A stretch of 64,000 bases of DNA from Nereida sp. MMG025 (GCF_021654165.1 NZ_JAKFZN010000002.1:549001-613000), one strand, 5' to 3'; shown: positions 9,953 to 19,263, numbered from the stretch's first letter. A program made the numbers and translations. The notes: a model not told the origin generated them from the sequence alone.

Positions 9953-9985
9953 GGGATAACTCTGCACACCCCCTTGGTCGAATCC

Positions 9986-10020
9986 CGTCGGGCATGCTAT
10001 CCCTTGTGGCATGCCCGACG
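9986..10020 (+). promoter_or_regulatory. perfect 12-bp inverted repeat enclosing the mutL start codon
   Basis: Left arm 9986-9997 (CGTCGGGCATGC) and right arm 10009-10020 (GCATGCCCGACG) are exact reverse complements with an 11-base loop. The mutL ATG is inside the right arm at 10011-10013. As RNA the start codon would be base-paired in a G+C-rich stem. No Shine-Dalgarno sequence is visible in the loop. It could limit mutL translation or be a protein-binding dyad; there is no T-run, so it is not a typical terminator. Confidence 0.6.
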
Positions 10021-11825
10021 ATCGCCCCAACATACAGCCAGTTATTCGCCAGCTTGATAGCTCGGCGATAAACCGTATCGCCGCGGGTGAAGTTGTTGAG
10101 CGTCCCGCATCAGCCGTCAAAGAACTGGTCGAGAATGCGATTGATGCAGGTGCGCGGCGCATTGATGTGGCAATCTCTGGCGGTGGCAAATCCCTGATCC
10201 GTGTCACCGATGATGGGTGCGGTATCGCGCCTTCCGATTTGCCATTGGCTTTGTCGCGGCATGCCACATCAAAAATCGATGGCACCGATCTGCTGAATAT
10301 CCACACCTTTGGTTTTCGCGGCGAGGCGCTGCCGTCTTTGGGGGCGGTGGGGCGGCTTTCGATCACCAGTCGGGCCGATGGCCATGACGCCGCCGAAATC
10401 ACCGTGTCGGGCGGCGATATGGGGCAGGTGCGTCCGGCCGCTTTGCGGCGGGGCACGGTTGTGTCCCTTCAGGATCTGTTTTTCGCCACGCCAGCACGGC
10501 TGAAATTCATGCGCTCCGACCGCGCCGAGACACAAGCCATTGGCGATGTGATCAAGCGTTTGGCGATGGCCGAACCCTTTATCAGCTTCACCCTTCGTGA
10601 TGTCTCAAACGGTGCAGAAGGGCGCGTGACGTTCCGTGCAGATGCCCAGACGGGTGACATGTTTGATGCGCTGCGCGGCCGATTGTCCGAAGTCATGGGC
10701 CGCGAATTTACGGACAATTCCGTCCCCATTGATGCAGAGCGCGAGGGGTTTCACCTGACGGGCTATGCCGCGCTTCCGACGTATTCGCGCGGTGCTGCGG
10801 TGGCACAATTTCTGTTCGTGAATGGACGCCCCGTGCGGGACAAGCTTCTGATCGGCGCTTTGCGTGGGGCCTATGCTGATTTTCTGTCGCGCGACAGGCA
10901 CCCTGCGGTGTGTCTGTTTCTTGATTGCGATCCGACGATGGTGGACGTCAATGTGCATCCTGCCAAATCCGAAGTGCGGTTTCGTGAGCCGGGGATTGCG
11001 CGTGGTCTGATTGTCAGTGCGCTTCGGCACGCGCTGGCCAATGCAGGGCATCGTGCGTCCAGCACAGTGGCCGATGCAACCCTTGGTGCGATGCAGCCTG
11101 AACGTCCTGCGGCCCCGATTTATCAGATGGACCGCCCATCGCTTGGCGCGCGGCAGGCCGCCTATGAGGCCCAAGCCCCGGGATTTGCCGAGACGCAACA
11201 CGTGTTTGGCCGCGTCGAAGAGGTGGTTGAGACGCCCGCAGCTGACCATCCGTTGGGCGCGGCACGGGCGCATCTGCACGAGAATTATATCGTGTCACAA
11301 ACAGCCGATGGGATCATTTTGGTAGATGCGCATGCTGCCCACGAGCGACTGGTGTATGAGCGCCTCAAGCGCCAGATGGCGGAAAATGGTGTGGCGGCGC
11401 AGGCGCTTCTGATCCCCGAAATTGTCGAGCTTTCGGAAGGGGATGCTGCAAAACTACTTGCCCATGCCGCAACGCTTGGGCGGTTTGGCCTGACGATTGA
11501 GCCGTTTGGTGCAGGTGCGATTGCGGTGCGCGAAACCCCTGCGCTTTTGGGCGAATGTAATGCGAAAAACATGTTGCGCGATGTTCTGGATGAGCTGGAC
11601 GACTTGGGCAGCAGCGATCTGGTTCAGGAAAAAGTAGAGGCGATTTTGAGCCGAGTGGCCTGCCACGGATCGGTCAGGACAGGCCGCCGTTTGAACGGCG
11701 AGGAGATGAACGCGCTGCTGCGCGAGATGGAAGCCACGCCGCATTCGGGCCAGTGCAATCACGGACGTCCCACCTATGTCGAGCTGAAAATGACCGATAT
11801 CGAGCGGCTTTTCGGACGCACATGA
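10011..11825 (+). CDS. mutL: DNA mismatch repair protein MutL
   Basis: MutL, 604 aa, links MutS recognition to strand incision. The N-terminal GHKL ATPase has [11 protein letters not shown] (about 38), [21 protein letters not shown] and [20 protein letters not shown]. The C-terminal dimerisation domain carries [12 protein letters not shown], which fits the endonuclease pattern D-x-H-A-x2-E-x4-E, plus ACHGSVR and QCNHGRP, the other metal-site motifs of nicking MutL proteins. This suggests a MutL with its own endonuclease, as in bacteria without MutH. The stop overlaps the rmuC start (ATGA). Confidence 0.96.
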   Translation: MPDDRPNIQPVIRQLDSSAINRIAAGEVVERPASAVKELVENAIDAGARRIDVAISGGGKSLIRVTDDGCGIAPSDLPLALSRHATSKIDGTDLLNIHTFGFRGEALPSLGAVGRLSITSRADGHDAAEITVSGGDMGQVRPAALRRGTVVSLQDLFFATPARLKFMRSDRAETQAIGDVIKRLAMAEPFISFTLRDVSNGAEGRVTFRADAQTGDMFDALRGRLSEVMGREFTDNSVPIDAEREGFHLTGYAALPTYSRGAAVAQFLFVNGRPVRDKLLIGALRGAYADFLSRDRHPAVCLFLDCDPTMVDVNVHPAKSEVRFREPGIARGLIVSALRHALANAGHRASSTVADATLGAMQPERPAAPIYQMDRPSLGARQAAYEAQAPGFAETQHVFGRVEEVVETPAADHPLGAARAHLHENYIVSQTADGIILVDAHAAHERLVYERLKRQMAENGVAAQALLIPEIVELSEGDAAKLLAHAATLGRFGLTIEPFGAGAIAVRETPALLGECNAKNMLRDVLDELDDLGSSDLVQEKVEAILSRVACHGSVRTGRRLNGEEMNALLREMEATPHSGQCNHGRPTYVELKMTDIERLFGRT

Positions 11826-12988
11826 TCACGGTAAATGGACAAAGCTACGCATGGGATGATCCGCTTGTTTTAGTGGGTCTGGTTGGTGCGGGTATTGTGC
11901 TTCTTATCCTTGTTTTATTGGTGTTTGCAGTGCGTGCTGCAGGGCGATCGGCGCGGGTTGCCGCGCCGCTGGCCGCACAGATGAACGGCCTGGGGCAGCG
12001 GGTGCAGATGTTGTCGGACGGGCAACAACAGCTTGCGGGCGGGTTGAGCCATGTGAGCGAGGCGCAGGCGGCGGCACAGGCCAATATGCTGGCTCTGATG
12101 GAGCAACGGTTGCAGGCGGTGAGCGTTCAGATGAACGAAGGGCTGGCAGGCACGTCGCGGCGCACAGCGCAATCGCTCGGCGAGTTACAGCAGCGCCTTC
12201 AAACGATTGACAAGGCCCAGGAAAACATCACGAAACTGAGCGGCGATGTGTTATCGCTTCAGGATATTCTGAGCAACAAACAGACCCGCGGCGCATTCGG
12301 TGAGATCCAGTTAATGGATATCGTGAGCAAAGCCCTGCCGCGAGATTCGTATTCTACACAAGTAACGTTATCGAATGGTAAACGTGCGGATTGCTTGATC
12401 CACCTGCCAAATCCGCCCGGGCCCATTGTGGTGGATGCCAAGTTCCCGTTGGAGGCCTATGAAAAACTGCGCAACGCCAGCACGGATTGGGAGGTCAATG
12501 AGGCGGCCAAGCTGATGCGTCAAAGCGTGCGTGCGCATATAAAAGCCATATCTGACAAATACTTAATCGAAGGCGAGACCGCAGATGGCGCATTGATGTT
12601 CCTGCCGTCAGAGGCGGTTTACGCAGAATTGCACGCCAATTTTCCCGAAGTCGTGCGCGAAGGGTTCGCCGCGCGTGTCTGGATCGTGTCGCCCACTACG
12701 TGCATGGCCACGTTGAACACCATGCGGGCGATCCTGAAAGACGCGCGGATGCGCGAACAGGCAGGTGCCATTCGCAAGGAATTAGCCCTTTTGTATCAAG
12801 ATGTTGACCGGCTTGGAACGCGGGTGGAAAACCTTGACCGTCACTTTGGCCAAGCGGCAAAAGACATTGCAGAGATCAAGATCAGCAGCGAAAAAGCGGG
12901 CCGCCGCGCCCGCCGTTTGGATGCCTTTGATTTTGAGCAAGTGGAATCTGATCCTGACGCAACGGTCGTGCCATTAACCAAGACCTAA
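11822..12988 (+). CDS. rmuC: DNA recombination protein RmuC homolog
   Basis: A 388-aa protein with one N-terminal transmembrane helix (about 15-37), a long coiled coil (about 40-130), and the RmuC nuclease-like domain (about 135-340: [54 protein letters not shown]). In E. coli RmuC loss raises inversions at short inverted repeats; the domain resembles restriction-endonuclease folds. ATG 11822 is used because it overlaps the mutL stop by four bases; the frame is open further upstream but inside mutL. Pairing with mutL suggests a common genome-stability unit. Confidence 0.92.
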   Translation: MITVNGQSYAWDDPLVLVGLVGAGIVLLILVLLVFAVRAAGRSARVAAPLAAQMNGLGQRVQMLSDGQQQLAGGLSHVSEAQAAAQANMLALMEQRLQAVSVQMNEGLAGTSRRTAQSLGELQQRLQTIDKAQENITKLSGDVLSLQDILSNKQTRGAFGEIQLMDIVSKALPRDSYSTQVTLSNGKRADCLIHLPNPPGPIVVDAKFPLEAYEKLRNASTDWEVNEAAKLMRQSVRAHIKAISDKYLIEGETADGALMFLPSEAVYAELHANFPEVVREGFAARVWIVSPTTCMATLNTMRAILKDARMREQAGAIRKELALLYQDVDRLGTRVENLDRHFGQAAKDIAEIKISSEKAGRRARRLDAFDFEQVESDPDATVVPLTKT

Positions 12989-13015
12989 AAGCCGTCGAAT
13001 CGGGTGCCACGCAAC

Positions 13016-13062
13016 GTATGGCAGGGCGTCTGCTATGCGTATGGCAGCGCGTCAGACGTTCG
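13016..13062 (+). repeat. dispersed two-unit intergenic repeat, copy A
   Basis: Two 17-nt units of form GTATGGC-N3-GCGTC-W-G start at 13016 and 13039, exactly 23 bases apart. The variable W is T in the first unit and A in the second, which also creates an inverted GTCTG...CAGAC pair. The same structure is at 26943 and 42179. Copy A lies in the gap between rmuC and the GNAT gene. Confidence 0.8.
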
Positions 13063-13118
13063 GTGGTGTAAGGTTTGATTAAGACATTCGTTAACGCAGC
13101 CCTCATCAGGAGATAAAA

Positions 13119-13871
13119 ATGCCCATAAGATCGGCCGAGATCGCAGATATTCCTGCATTGGCCGCCTTGATGGTCGCGGATGCGCAAAGGCGTGCCGCCT
13201 CCGGTGATGTGCTTTGGGCCGTGCGCGCGGATGCCGCCGATGCCGTTGCCGCAGAGTTGACCCGCGCGATGATGCAAGAGGGCGGCCCGATCCGACACGC
13301 GTGGATGGTTGCGCACCACAACGATGTAATCCTCGGTGTGGTGCATAGCATCTTGCTGCCTGTGCCGCCGATCTACGCAGGGCGCTTTGGCCCACCCGGC
13401 CTTGTTATGCAAGACAGCACGGTTGCGGATGGCTGTGACGATACCCTGCAGCACGCACTGTTTGCAGCAGCCGAGGCGGATTTAATAGATGCAGGCGCCA
13501 GATATCTGCTGGCCTCAGGCGCTGAGGGCGGCGATTGGGCGGGGCTTTTTGTGGCCCGTCAGGATGGAGCCTTTGCAGGTTACGCCGTTTCGCAGCCGGC
13601 GACGCCGCTGCATTTTCCGACGGCCCATGCGATTGCGGGCACAGGCATTGTAGATGATTTTCACCATGTGGATTTGGCAGACTGGTCTAATGCAGATGCG
13701 CCAACGGATGGTGCGGCGCAGGTTTTTGGCGCGGCAGAGGCGGCGCTGGCGCAGCGGGGGATGGCCGCCTGTGTGGTGATGTGTCCTGACGGTTGGCTGT
13801 CCAAACGTGCGATGCTTGAGCGCGCAGGCTACCGCAATGCGATCACGTGGTGGATGCGTCAGGTGGGCTGA
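13119..13871 (+). CDS. GNAT family N-acetyltransferase-like protein
   Basis: A 250-aa protein. The first 60 residues (MPIRSAEIADIPALAALMVADAQRR) have the usual beginning of a GNAT fold, and the end (AMLERAGYRNAITWWMRQ) is the typical closing strand region, so the protein is probably a single long or tandem acetyltransferase. The acetyl-CoA loop Q/RxxGxG/A is not clear, so activity is uncertain. AGGAGATAAAA just before ATG 13119 is a good ribosome-binding site. The substrate is unknown. Confidence 0.7.
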   Translation: MPIRSAEIADIPALAALMVADAQRRAASGDVLWAVRADAADAVAAELTRAMMQEGGPIRHAWMVAHHNDVILGVVHSILLPVPPIYAGRFGPPGLVMQDSTVADGCDDTLQHALFAAAEADLIDAGARYLLASGAEGGDWAGLFVARQDGAFAGYAVSQPATPLHFPTAHAIAGTGIVDDFHHVDLADWSNADAPTDGAAQVFGAAEAALAQRGMAACVVMCPDGWLSKRAMLERAGYRNAITWWMRQVG

Positions 13872-13895
13872 CGCATATTTACATGCGCAGCGGGG

Positions 13896-14543
13896 CTAGA
13901 TGCGGAAGAACGGCTGCATGACTTTTGGCAGCAGGCTGTTGAACTTCAGCGGCGCGTCAGATGCGGCCAAGCAGATGCAATCCAGCGGGCCAACGGCCAC
14001 GGGTGTGTGGTTCAGATCTTCATCGGCAAGCTCTACATCGCCTGCGCCGAAGTGATCGGCTTCATCCTCGAAGGCGCCTTGCAACACCAGCGTCATTTCC
14101 ATGCCGTTGTGGCTGTGATCGGGCATGGCCGAGCCGGTGGGGATATACAGAAGGCGCACGGAGGCGTCTTTGGAGGTTTTCAGGATTGCCTGTTTGACCC
14201 CCATGCCAACAGGGCGCCATTTCACGGCGTCCAGATCACCGCCGACATAGTCCTGAAGCGGTTTTGGGAATAGGCCGCGTTTGGTGGGAGCGTCCATTTT
14301 GATGGCGTCTTTGGGTTGGTTTGCGATGCGCTTCATGGTGGCTTCAAAGCTGCCATCGGACATGGGCATCGCGTCCATTTCTTCTACGACAGTGCCGCCA
14401 AGCGCGTCGAATTCTTCCATTCGGGCGCGGCATGTGGGGCACATTGAGATATGCGTGGCGACAACAAGGCTGAAGGCTTCGGGCAGGGTGCCTGCCGAAT
14501 ATTCGACCAGAACGTCGTCTGTGAGGTGATGTTTAATGTCCAT
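13896..14543 (-). CDS. chrR: ChrR-type zinc anti-sigma factor
   Basis: ChrR holds the ECF sigma factor RpoE inactive until singlet oxygen triggers its release. The 215-aa protein has the N-terminal anti-sigma domain with ligands H6, H31, C35 and C38, exactly the four zinc ligands of R. sphaeroides ChrR. The C-terminal cupin keeps H143, H145, E149 and H179, matching the second metal site with a two-residue offset. It is encoded 37 bases after rpoE in the same direction, so the sigma and anti-sigma are co-expressed under the RpoE-type promoter at 15245-15274. Confidence 0.95.
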   Translation of the reverse strand: MDIKHHLTDDVLVEYSAGTLPEAFSLVVATHISMCPTCRARMEEFDALGGTVVEEMDAMPMSDGSFEATMKRIANQPKDAIKMDAPTKRGLFPKPLQDYVGGDLDAVKWRPVGMGVKQAILKTSKDASVRLLYIPTGSAMPDHSHNGMEMTLVLQGAFEDEADHFGAGDVELADEDLNHTPVAVGPLDCICLAASDAPLKFNSLLPKVMQPFFRI

Positions 14544-14580
14544 CGTTCATCGTCCGTATCAAGATCTGACGCAGCTTGCG

Positions 14581-15135
14581 TCAGGGGGTGTCCATTGCAT
14601 GGCGCAATCGTTCAAGCGCCAATCTAATGCGCGACTTGATGGTGCCAAGGGGAAGCCCTGTTTGAGCCGCGATTTCGCTATGGCTCAGGTCCCCGTAGTA
14701 GGCGCGCATCACAAGGTCACGCTGTTTTTCCGGCAGCTTGTCCAAGGCCCGGGCAAGCTGTTCTTGTTCCTCCTGCTGGCTGAGCACGTCAGCCTGATCT
14801 GGTTCGGCCTCTGGTCCCCAAGTCAGTTCCTCGGGTTCGGGCCGTCTTTGTTTGCGGATCACGTCGATCTTGCGGTTCCGCGCGATGGTGAAGATCCATG
14901 TGGCCACGCTTGCGCGGGCGGGATCAAACATCTCTGCCTTTGTCCACAAGGTCGCCATGACCTCTTGCGTCACCTCTTCGGCCAAAGCCTCTGACGTGCC
15001 GCCCTTCATCAAAAACGCTTTCACGCGCGGCGCAAAATGCGCAAACAGCTCTGCAAAAGCAGACTGGTCGCGGTGGGATTTAATGCGGTCCATTTCCGCA
15101 ACCCACTCTTTGCGTGCGAGTGTTGTCGTTTCCAA
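14581..15135 (-). CDS. rpoE: RNA polymerase ECF sigma factor RpoE (singlet oxygen response)
   Basis: An ECF sigma factor of the RpoE/ECF11 type. Region 2 (AFAELFAHFAPRVKAFLMKGG ... FDPARASVATWIFTIARNRKIDVIRK) and region 4 (LPEKQRDLVMRAYYGDLSHSEIAAQTGLPLGTIKSRIRLALERLR) are complete. The frame is open to ATG 15240, but a TGATCC-N18-TAGACA promoter has its -10 at 15245-15250, so transcription would begin at about that ATG. I therefore prefer TTG 15135 (AAAGG seven bases upstream, 184 aa); ATG 15189 (202 aa) and ATG 15093 are alternatives. It is predicted to control itself, chrR and the divergent operon. Confidence 0.9.
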   Translation of the reverse strand: METTTLARKEWVAEMDRIKSHRDQSAFAELFAHFAPRVKAFLMKGGTSEALAEEVTQEVMATLWTKAEMFDPARASVATWIFTIARNRKIDVIRKQRRPEPEELTWGPEAEPDQADVLSQQEEQEQLARALDKLPEKQRDLVMRAYYGDLSHSEIAAQTGLPLGTIKSRIRLALERLRHAMDTP

Positions 15136-15244
15136 GGTCGGGCCTTTGTGTTTCCAGATTCGCGTTGAATTGCCCAAACCGTAGCCCATGCTGCGGAGTG
15201 ATGCACCCGTTTCCTGAAAGCGCGCTTGCCCGTCCATCATACCC

Positions 15245-15274
15245 TGTCTACGGTGCAGCTATTGGTTTGGATCA
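15245..15274 (-). promoter_or_regulatory. predicted RpoE-dependent promoter of rpoE-chrR
   Basis: Read on the minus strand: -35 TGATCC at 15274-15269, an 18-base spacer, and -10 TAGACA at 15250-15245. The spacing and both elements match the recalled R. sphaeroides RpoE consensus (TGATCC about 18 bases before TA). It implies autoregulation of rpoE-chrR. Confidence 0.8.
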
Positions 15275-15299
15275 CTGCCGATGCAGAAAAATACGCAGA

Positions 15300-15329
15300 T
15301 GATCCAATGAAGCATATGCGGCGTATACC
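15300..15329 (+). promoter_or_regulatory. predicted RpoE-dependent promoter of the FAD oxidoreductase operon
   Basis: -35 TGATCC at 15300-15305, an 18-base spacer, and -10 TATACC at 15324-15329, with the first gene starting 44 bases further on. The -35 hexamer and the spacer length equal those of the divergent rpoE promoter 25 bases away. Confidence 0.8.
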
Positions 15330-15373
15330 TCAGTGAACGCGCGAAAATGATGATGCGAAGGACTTTGGTATAG

Positions 15374-16663
15374 ATGCCATTTGAGACAGGTAGCGAGCGC
15401 AAACGCGTCGCAGTGATTGGTGCTGGAATTTCAGGAATGGGGGCGGCGCATATGTTGGCCGACACCCATGATGTTGTGCTGTTTGAGGCAGAGCCCCGTT
15501 TGGGCGGCCACGCGCGCACACGGATGGCAGGGCCCAAGGGCGATGTGGCTGTGGACACTGGCTTTATCGTGTTCAATTATGCCAACTACCCGCATCTGGC
15601 GGCTTTGTTCGAAGAGCTGGATGTGCCGGTTACAGAAAGCAATATGAGCTTTGGAGCCTCCATTGATGGCGGGCGTATTGAATACGGTCTGGCCAGTCTG
15701 GATGCCGTGTTTGCGCAGCGGCGCAATGCGGTAAACCCCAAGTTCCTGCGGATGGTGCGCGATATCTTTAAGTTTAACGCCAAGGCGCTGGAAACTGCGA
15801 AACCGGGAATGAGCACGGGTGATTTGCTGGATGCCTTGGGCACAAGCGCATGGTTCCGCGATATGTATCTGCTGCCCTTGTCGGGTGCGATCTGGTCCAC
15901 ACCTGTTGAAAAGATCATGGATTTCCCGGCCAAGGCCATGATCCAGTTTTTCGAAAACCACGCATTGCTGCACCACACGGGTCAGCATCAGTGGTTCACT
16001 GTGAAAGGTGGGTCGATCCAGTATGTTTCGCGGCTGGAAGCGTCGATGATGTCAAAAGGTGTCGACATTCGTTTGGGCGCGCCGATTGATGCTGTCACCC
16101 GCACACCCCATGGGGTGCATGTCAAAGCGCAAGGCGCGGAGGCAGAAAATTTCGACGAGGTGATTTTTGCAACCCACAGCGACGACAGTCTTGCGATGTT
16201 GGCCGATGCGAATGGGCTGGAAATTGCGGCCCTTGGTGCCGTGAAATACCAGCCGAATGACATTGTGCTGCATTCCGATCCGTCGATCATGCCGCATAAA
16301 AAGCAGGTCTGGTCATCGTGGAATTATACCGAAGCGGCCGATAAATCACTGGATGCGATTGATCTGACCTATTGGATGAACAAGCTGCAACCGATTGCCA
16401 GCAATGATAACTTCTTTGTCACGCTGAACAGCACGCGGCCCATTCGGGATGATCTGGTTTGGGATCGCGCCACGCTGCGCCATCCTGTGTTTGATGGGCC
16501 GGCCTTGGCCGCGCAGGATACCGTACGTGCGATGAACGGGCAAAACAACACGTGGTTCTGTGGCGCCTGGATGGCCAACGGCTTTCATGAGGATGGTTTG
16601 AAATCCGCCGTGGAGGTGGTTGAAGCCATGCGCGCGCAACCCGCAGCTGTGGCCGCCGAGTGA
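15374..16663 (+). CDS. NAD(P)/FAD-dependent oxidoreductase, amine oxidase-like (RSP1091/UfaD-like)
   Basis: A 429-aa flavoprotein of the amine-oxidase/desaturase type. The dinucleotide-binding loop VIGAGISGMGAAHML is at about 14-28, the ribose-binding acidic end at LFEAEPRLGGHARTR, and the C-terminal FAD motif at WFCGAWMANGFHEDGLKSA. It heads an operon of five overlapping genes in the same order as R. sphaeroides RSP1091-1087, an RpoE target. From memory, RSP1091 is needed for turnover of ChrR and is the UfaD desaturase of furan fatty-acid synthesis; whether this protein does the same is inference. It starts downstream of the predicted RpoE promoter. Confidence 0.88.
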   Translation: MPFETGSERKRVAVIGAGISGMGAAHMLADTHDVVLFEAEPRLGGHARTRMAGPKGDVAVDTGFIVFNYANYPHLAALFEELDVPVTESNMSFGASIDGGRIEYGLASLDAVFAQRRNAVNPKFLRMVRDIFKFNAKALETAKPGMSTGDLLDALGTSAWFRDMYLLPLSGAIWSTPVEKIMDFPAKAMIQFFENHALLHHTGQHQWFTVKGGSIQYVSRLEASMMSKGVDIRLGAPIDAVTRTPHGVHVKAQGAEAENFDEVIFATHSDDSLAMLADANGLEIAALGAVKYQPNDIVLHSDPSIMPHKKQVWSSWNYTEAADKSLDAIDLTYWMNKLQPIASNDNFFVTLNSTRPIRDDLVWDRATLRHPVFDGPALAAQDTVRAMNGQNNTWFCGAWMANGFHEDGLKSAVEVVEAMRAQPAAVAAE

Positions 16664-17418
16664 TGGCGCAGGTTCAACATATCAAGGGCAAGACCTATCA
16701 TGGTCGCAAGGGAGAGCAGCGCAATGCGTTCCGCTATTCTGTCGATTATGTGGCCATTGATCCAGAAGCAGAGGTGAAAACACCGCTGCTGTTTTCGCGC
16801 AACGGACGCGGCGTTACGGCCCTGCATGATGCAGATCACGGGGGCGACCCCAAAAAGGGGCGTGGCGCGAAATGGGTGCGTGACGTGATCGCGTCGAACA
16901 AGTTGCCCTGCGACGGGCGGATCGAGCTTTTGGCGCAGCCGCGCGTGTTGGGCCATGTGTTTAATCCTGTGTCTTTCTGGCTATGCCATGACACCGACGA
17001 CAACCTGCGCGTGGTGATTGCAGAAGTGACGAACACCTTTGGGGACCGTCATTCCTATTTGTGTCACCGCGATGATCTGGAGCCGATCACACCGCAAGAT
17101 ACGCTTCATGCGTCCAAGATTTTCCATGTTTCGCCCTTCCAGCCCGTCAAGGGCGGTTATGCGTTCAAGTTTGATTTCACGGGCGACCACATCGGTGTGC
17201 GGATTGATTTCACCGCGGGCAATGGCGGTGTGATTGCCACACTTGCCGGCAAGCGCGAGCCGCTGACGAATGCGTCAATCATGGGCATGTTGGTGCGCCG
17301 ACCGTTGGGGTCGCGCCGTGTGCTTGGGTTGATCCATTGGCAGGCGTTTAAGCTGTGGTGGAAAGGTGCGGGCTATCGCGCGCGTCCCGAACCGCCAAAG
17401 GCTGAGGTCACAAGATGA
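16660..17418 (+). CDS. DUF1365 family protein (RSP1090-like)
   Basis: A 252-aa DUF1365 protein, recognisable by ALHDADHG near residue 50, the block LLAQPRVLGHVFNPVSFWLCHD at about 90 and VTNTFGDRHSYLC at about 123. The family is nearly always next to an amine-oxidase-like flavoprotein and often a cyclopropane fatty-acid synthase, pointing to membrane-lipid modification; its own reaction is not known. The start ATG overlaps the stop of the flavoprotein gene by four bases. Predicted to be induced by singlet oxygen through RpoE. Confidence 0.9.
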   Translation: MMAQVQHIKGKTYHGRKGEQRNAFRYSVDYVAIDPEAEVKTPLLFSRNGRGVTALHDADHGGDPKKGRGAKWVRDVIASNKLPCDGRIELLAQPRVLGHVFNPVSFWLCHDTDDNLRVVIAEVTNTFGDRHSYLCHRDDLEPITPQDTLHASKIFHVSPFQPVKGGYAFKFDFTGDHIGVRIDFTAGNGGVIATLAGKREPLTNASIMGMLVRRPLGSRRVLGLIHWQAFKLWWKGAGYRARPEPPKAEVTR

Positions 17419-18683
17419 GCCAAGCCGCGGTCAACGCAGGGCAAGCGCGTTTGCGTTTGCCCTCTTATGCGTTGTTTGCCGCGATGTTGGCGGCGGCGGG
17501 CCTGCCGATTTATATCCATGCGCCAAAGTTTTACGTGGACAGCTATGGGCTGACGCTAACGGCGCTTGGGACTGTCTTGTTTTTGTTGCGTTTGCTGGAT
17601 TTTGTGCAAGACCCGCTGTTGGGGTGGCTGTCCGAGCGCACGCGTCATTTTCGGCGCACCATGGTATCGGGGGCCGTCGGTCTGATCGCGGCCAGCATGT
17701 ATGCGCTGTTTGCGATTGAGCCGCCGATTGCCCCGATCTGGTGGTTCGCGCTGTCGCTGACGGGTTTGTTTTCGGCCTTCAGTTTCCTGACGATCAGTTT
17801 CTATGCGCAAGGCGTGATCAAGGCCGAAACGATGGGCGCGGGCCATGTGCGGCTGGCCACATGGCGCGAAACGGGAGCGTTGTTGGGCGTGTGCCTGGCC
17901 GCCATTGCCCCAACGGTTTTGATGGGGATGACGGATCGGCCCTTCGCCGCGTTTGCGATTGCTTTTGCGGTGGTGTGCATGTTGGCAATGGTTGCAATGC
18001 GCAACGAATGGGTGCGCGGATCGACCCCGCAAGACACGGGCTTTGGGGTCATCCTTGGGGATGCCACCAGCCGCCGTTTGCTCCTTTTGGCCTTGGTCAA
18101 CGCAACGCCTGTGGCCGTGACATCGACCCTCTTTTTGTTTTTCGTCGAAAGCCGCTTGCAGGCGGTTGGATGGGAAGGGCCTTTGCTTTTGCTTTTCTTT
18201 CTGGCTGCCGCAGTGTCCGCTCCTGTCTGGGGGAAGATCGCTGAACGCATTGGCGCAAAACAGGCGTTGCTGTCTGGCATGGTGCTTGCGATTGTGACCT
18301 TCGCTTTTGCGGTGAGCCTTGGCGCGGGCGATACAACGGCATTTGCGATCATCTGTGTTGCAAGCGGCGCTGCCCTTGGCGCGGATCTGACGCTTCTGCC
18401 TGCTATTTTTGCGCGGCGCATGGCGCGAATTGCGCCAAATGCGGGTCAGGCGTTCGGATTATGGTCATTTGTCTCTAAATTCACCCTTGCTTTCGCGGCA
18501 GTCAGCCTACTTCCGCTATTAGAAGCCAATGGGTTTGTGTCTGGTGTCGCCAACCCGATGCAGCCCGACAGCGCACTACAAACGCTGACTATCCTGTATG
18601 CGGTTGTTCCCTGTGCGCTGAAATGCGTGGCCCTGGGGATGTTATGGGCCACCGATCTTTCGGAGGACGAGAACAGTGGATGA
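17415..18683 (+). CDS. MFS transporter, GPH cation symporter-like
   Basis: A 422-aa membrane protein with about 12 hydrophobic segments. The loop LRLLDFVQDPLLGWLSERTRHFRR between helices 2 and 3 is the hallmark of the sodium/melibiose (GPH) branch of the major facilitator superfamily. It overlaps DUF1365 by four bases (ATGA) and the next gene by eight. Its place inside the RpoE operon suggests transport of a lipid-related or stress-related compound, but no substrate can be deduced. Confidence 0.9.
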   Translation: MSQAAVNAGQARLRLPSYALFAAMLAAAGLPIYIHAPKFYVDSYGLTLTALGTVLFLLRLLDFVQDPLLGWLSERTRHFRRTMVSGAVGLIAASMYALFAIEPPIAPIWWFALSLTGLFSAFSFLTISFYAQGVIKAETMGAGHVRLATWRETGALLGVCLAAIAPTVLMGMTDRPFAAFAIAFAVVCMLAMVAMRNEWVRGSTPQDTGFGVILGDATSRRLLLLALVNATPVAVTSTLFLFFVESRLQAVGWEGPLLLLFFLAAAVSAPVWGKIAERIGAKQALLSGMVLAIVTFAFAVSLGAGDTTAFAIICVASGAALGADLTLLPAIFARRMARIAPNAGQAFGLWSFVSKFTLAFAAVSLLPLLEANGFVSGVANPMQPDSALQTLTILYAVVPCALKCVALGMLWATDLSEDENSG

Positions 18684-19260
18684 GTTTCTCTACATCGCAC
18701 TTGGGGCAGCCGTGGTCATTGGTGTGCTGACTGTCTGGAGCAGACTTTGGACGTTTCAGGCCCAAAAGCCCGAAGAATACGAAGGCATTGGCCCCATCAT
18801 GGATATTCGCGAACATCTGAACGGGCCTATTGCTTGTGAGGGCGTGATTTATGGTCCGACGGGGCGGGTCACATCGCGCTTTGTGGCCGAGTTTTTTGCC
18901 CAATGGGATGGCAACACAGGCGTCATGCGCGAGCATTTCCGGTACGACAGTGGCAGCACACAAGATCGCGAATGGCGGCTGACCCTGTCGGATGATGGGC
19001 AGGTTGTGGCAGAGGCCGACGATCTGGTTGGTGTGGGCGATGGCCGTCAGGCAGGGCCGACGCTGAAGTTGAATTACACCATCAAACTGACGCAAGAGGC
19101 GGGGGGGCATGCGCTCAACGTCACGGATTGGATGTATTTGATGGAGAACGGAACAATCATGAACCGTTCGCAGTTTCGTAAGTTCGGGATCAAAGTGGCC
19201 GAGTTGGTTGCCACTATGCGGCCTATGACGGTCGAACAGGAAAAAAAGGAAGCGGCTTAG
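18676..19260 (+). CDS. DUF3833 family membrane-anchored protein
   Basis: A 194-aa protein with one N-terminal transmembrane helix (about 4-22) and a lipocalin-like beta domain typical of DUF3833: DIREHLNGPIACEGVIYGPTGRVTSRF at about 43-70 and the closing block LMENGTIMNRSQFRKFGIKVAELVATM. DUF3833 proteins co-occur with the flavoprotein/DUF1365 pair and are probably envelope proteins handling a lipid; the function is not established. The start is inside the end of the MFS gene (eight-base overlap). Confidence 0.85.
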   Translation: MDEFLYIALGAAVVIGVLTVWSRLWTFQAQKPEEYEGIGPIMDIREHLNGPIACEGVIYGPTGRVTSRFVAEFFAQWDGNTGVMREHFRYDSGSTQDREWRLTLSDDGQVVAEADDLVGVGDGRQAGPTLKLNYTIKLTQEAGGHALNVTDWMYLMENGTIMNRSQFRKFGIKVAELVATMRPMTVEQEKKEAA

Positions 19261-19263
19261 GTT

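Noticed and set aside
13872-13895. A 5-bp hairpin CGCAT-ATTTAC-ATGCG after the GNAT gene.
   Set aside because: Too short to call a terminator with confidence.
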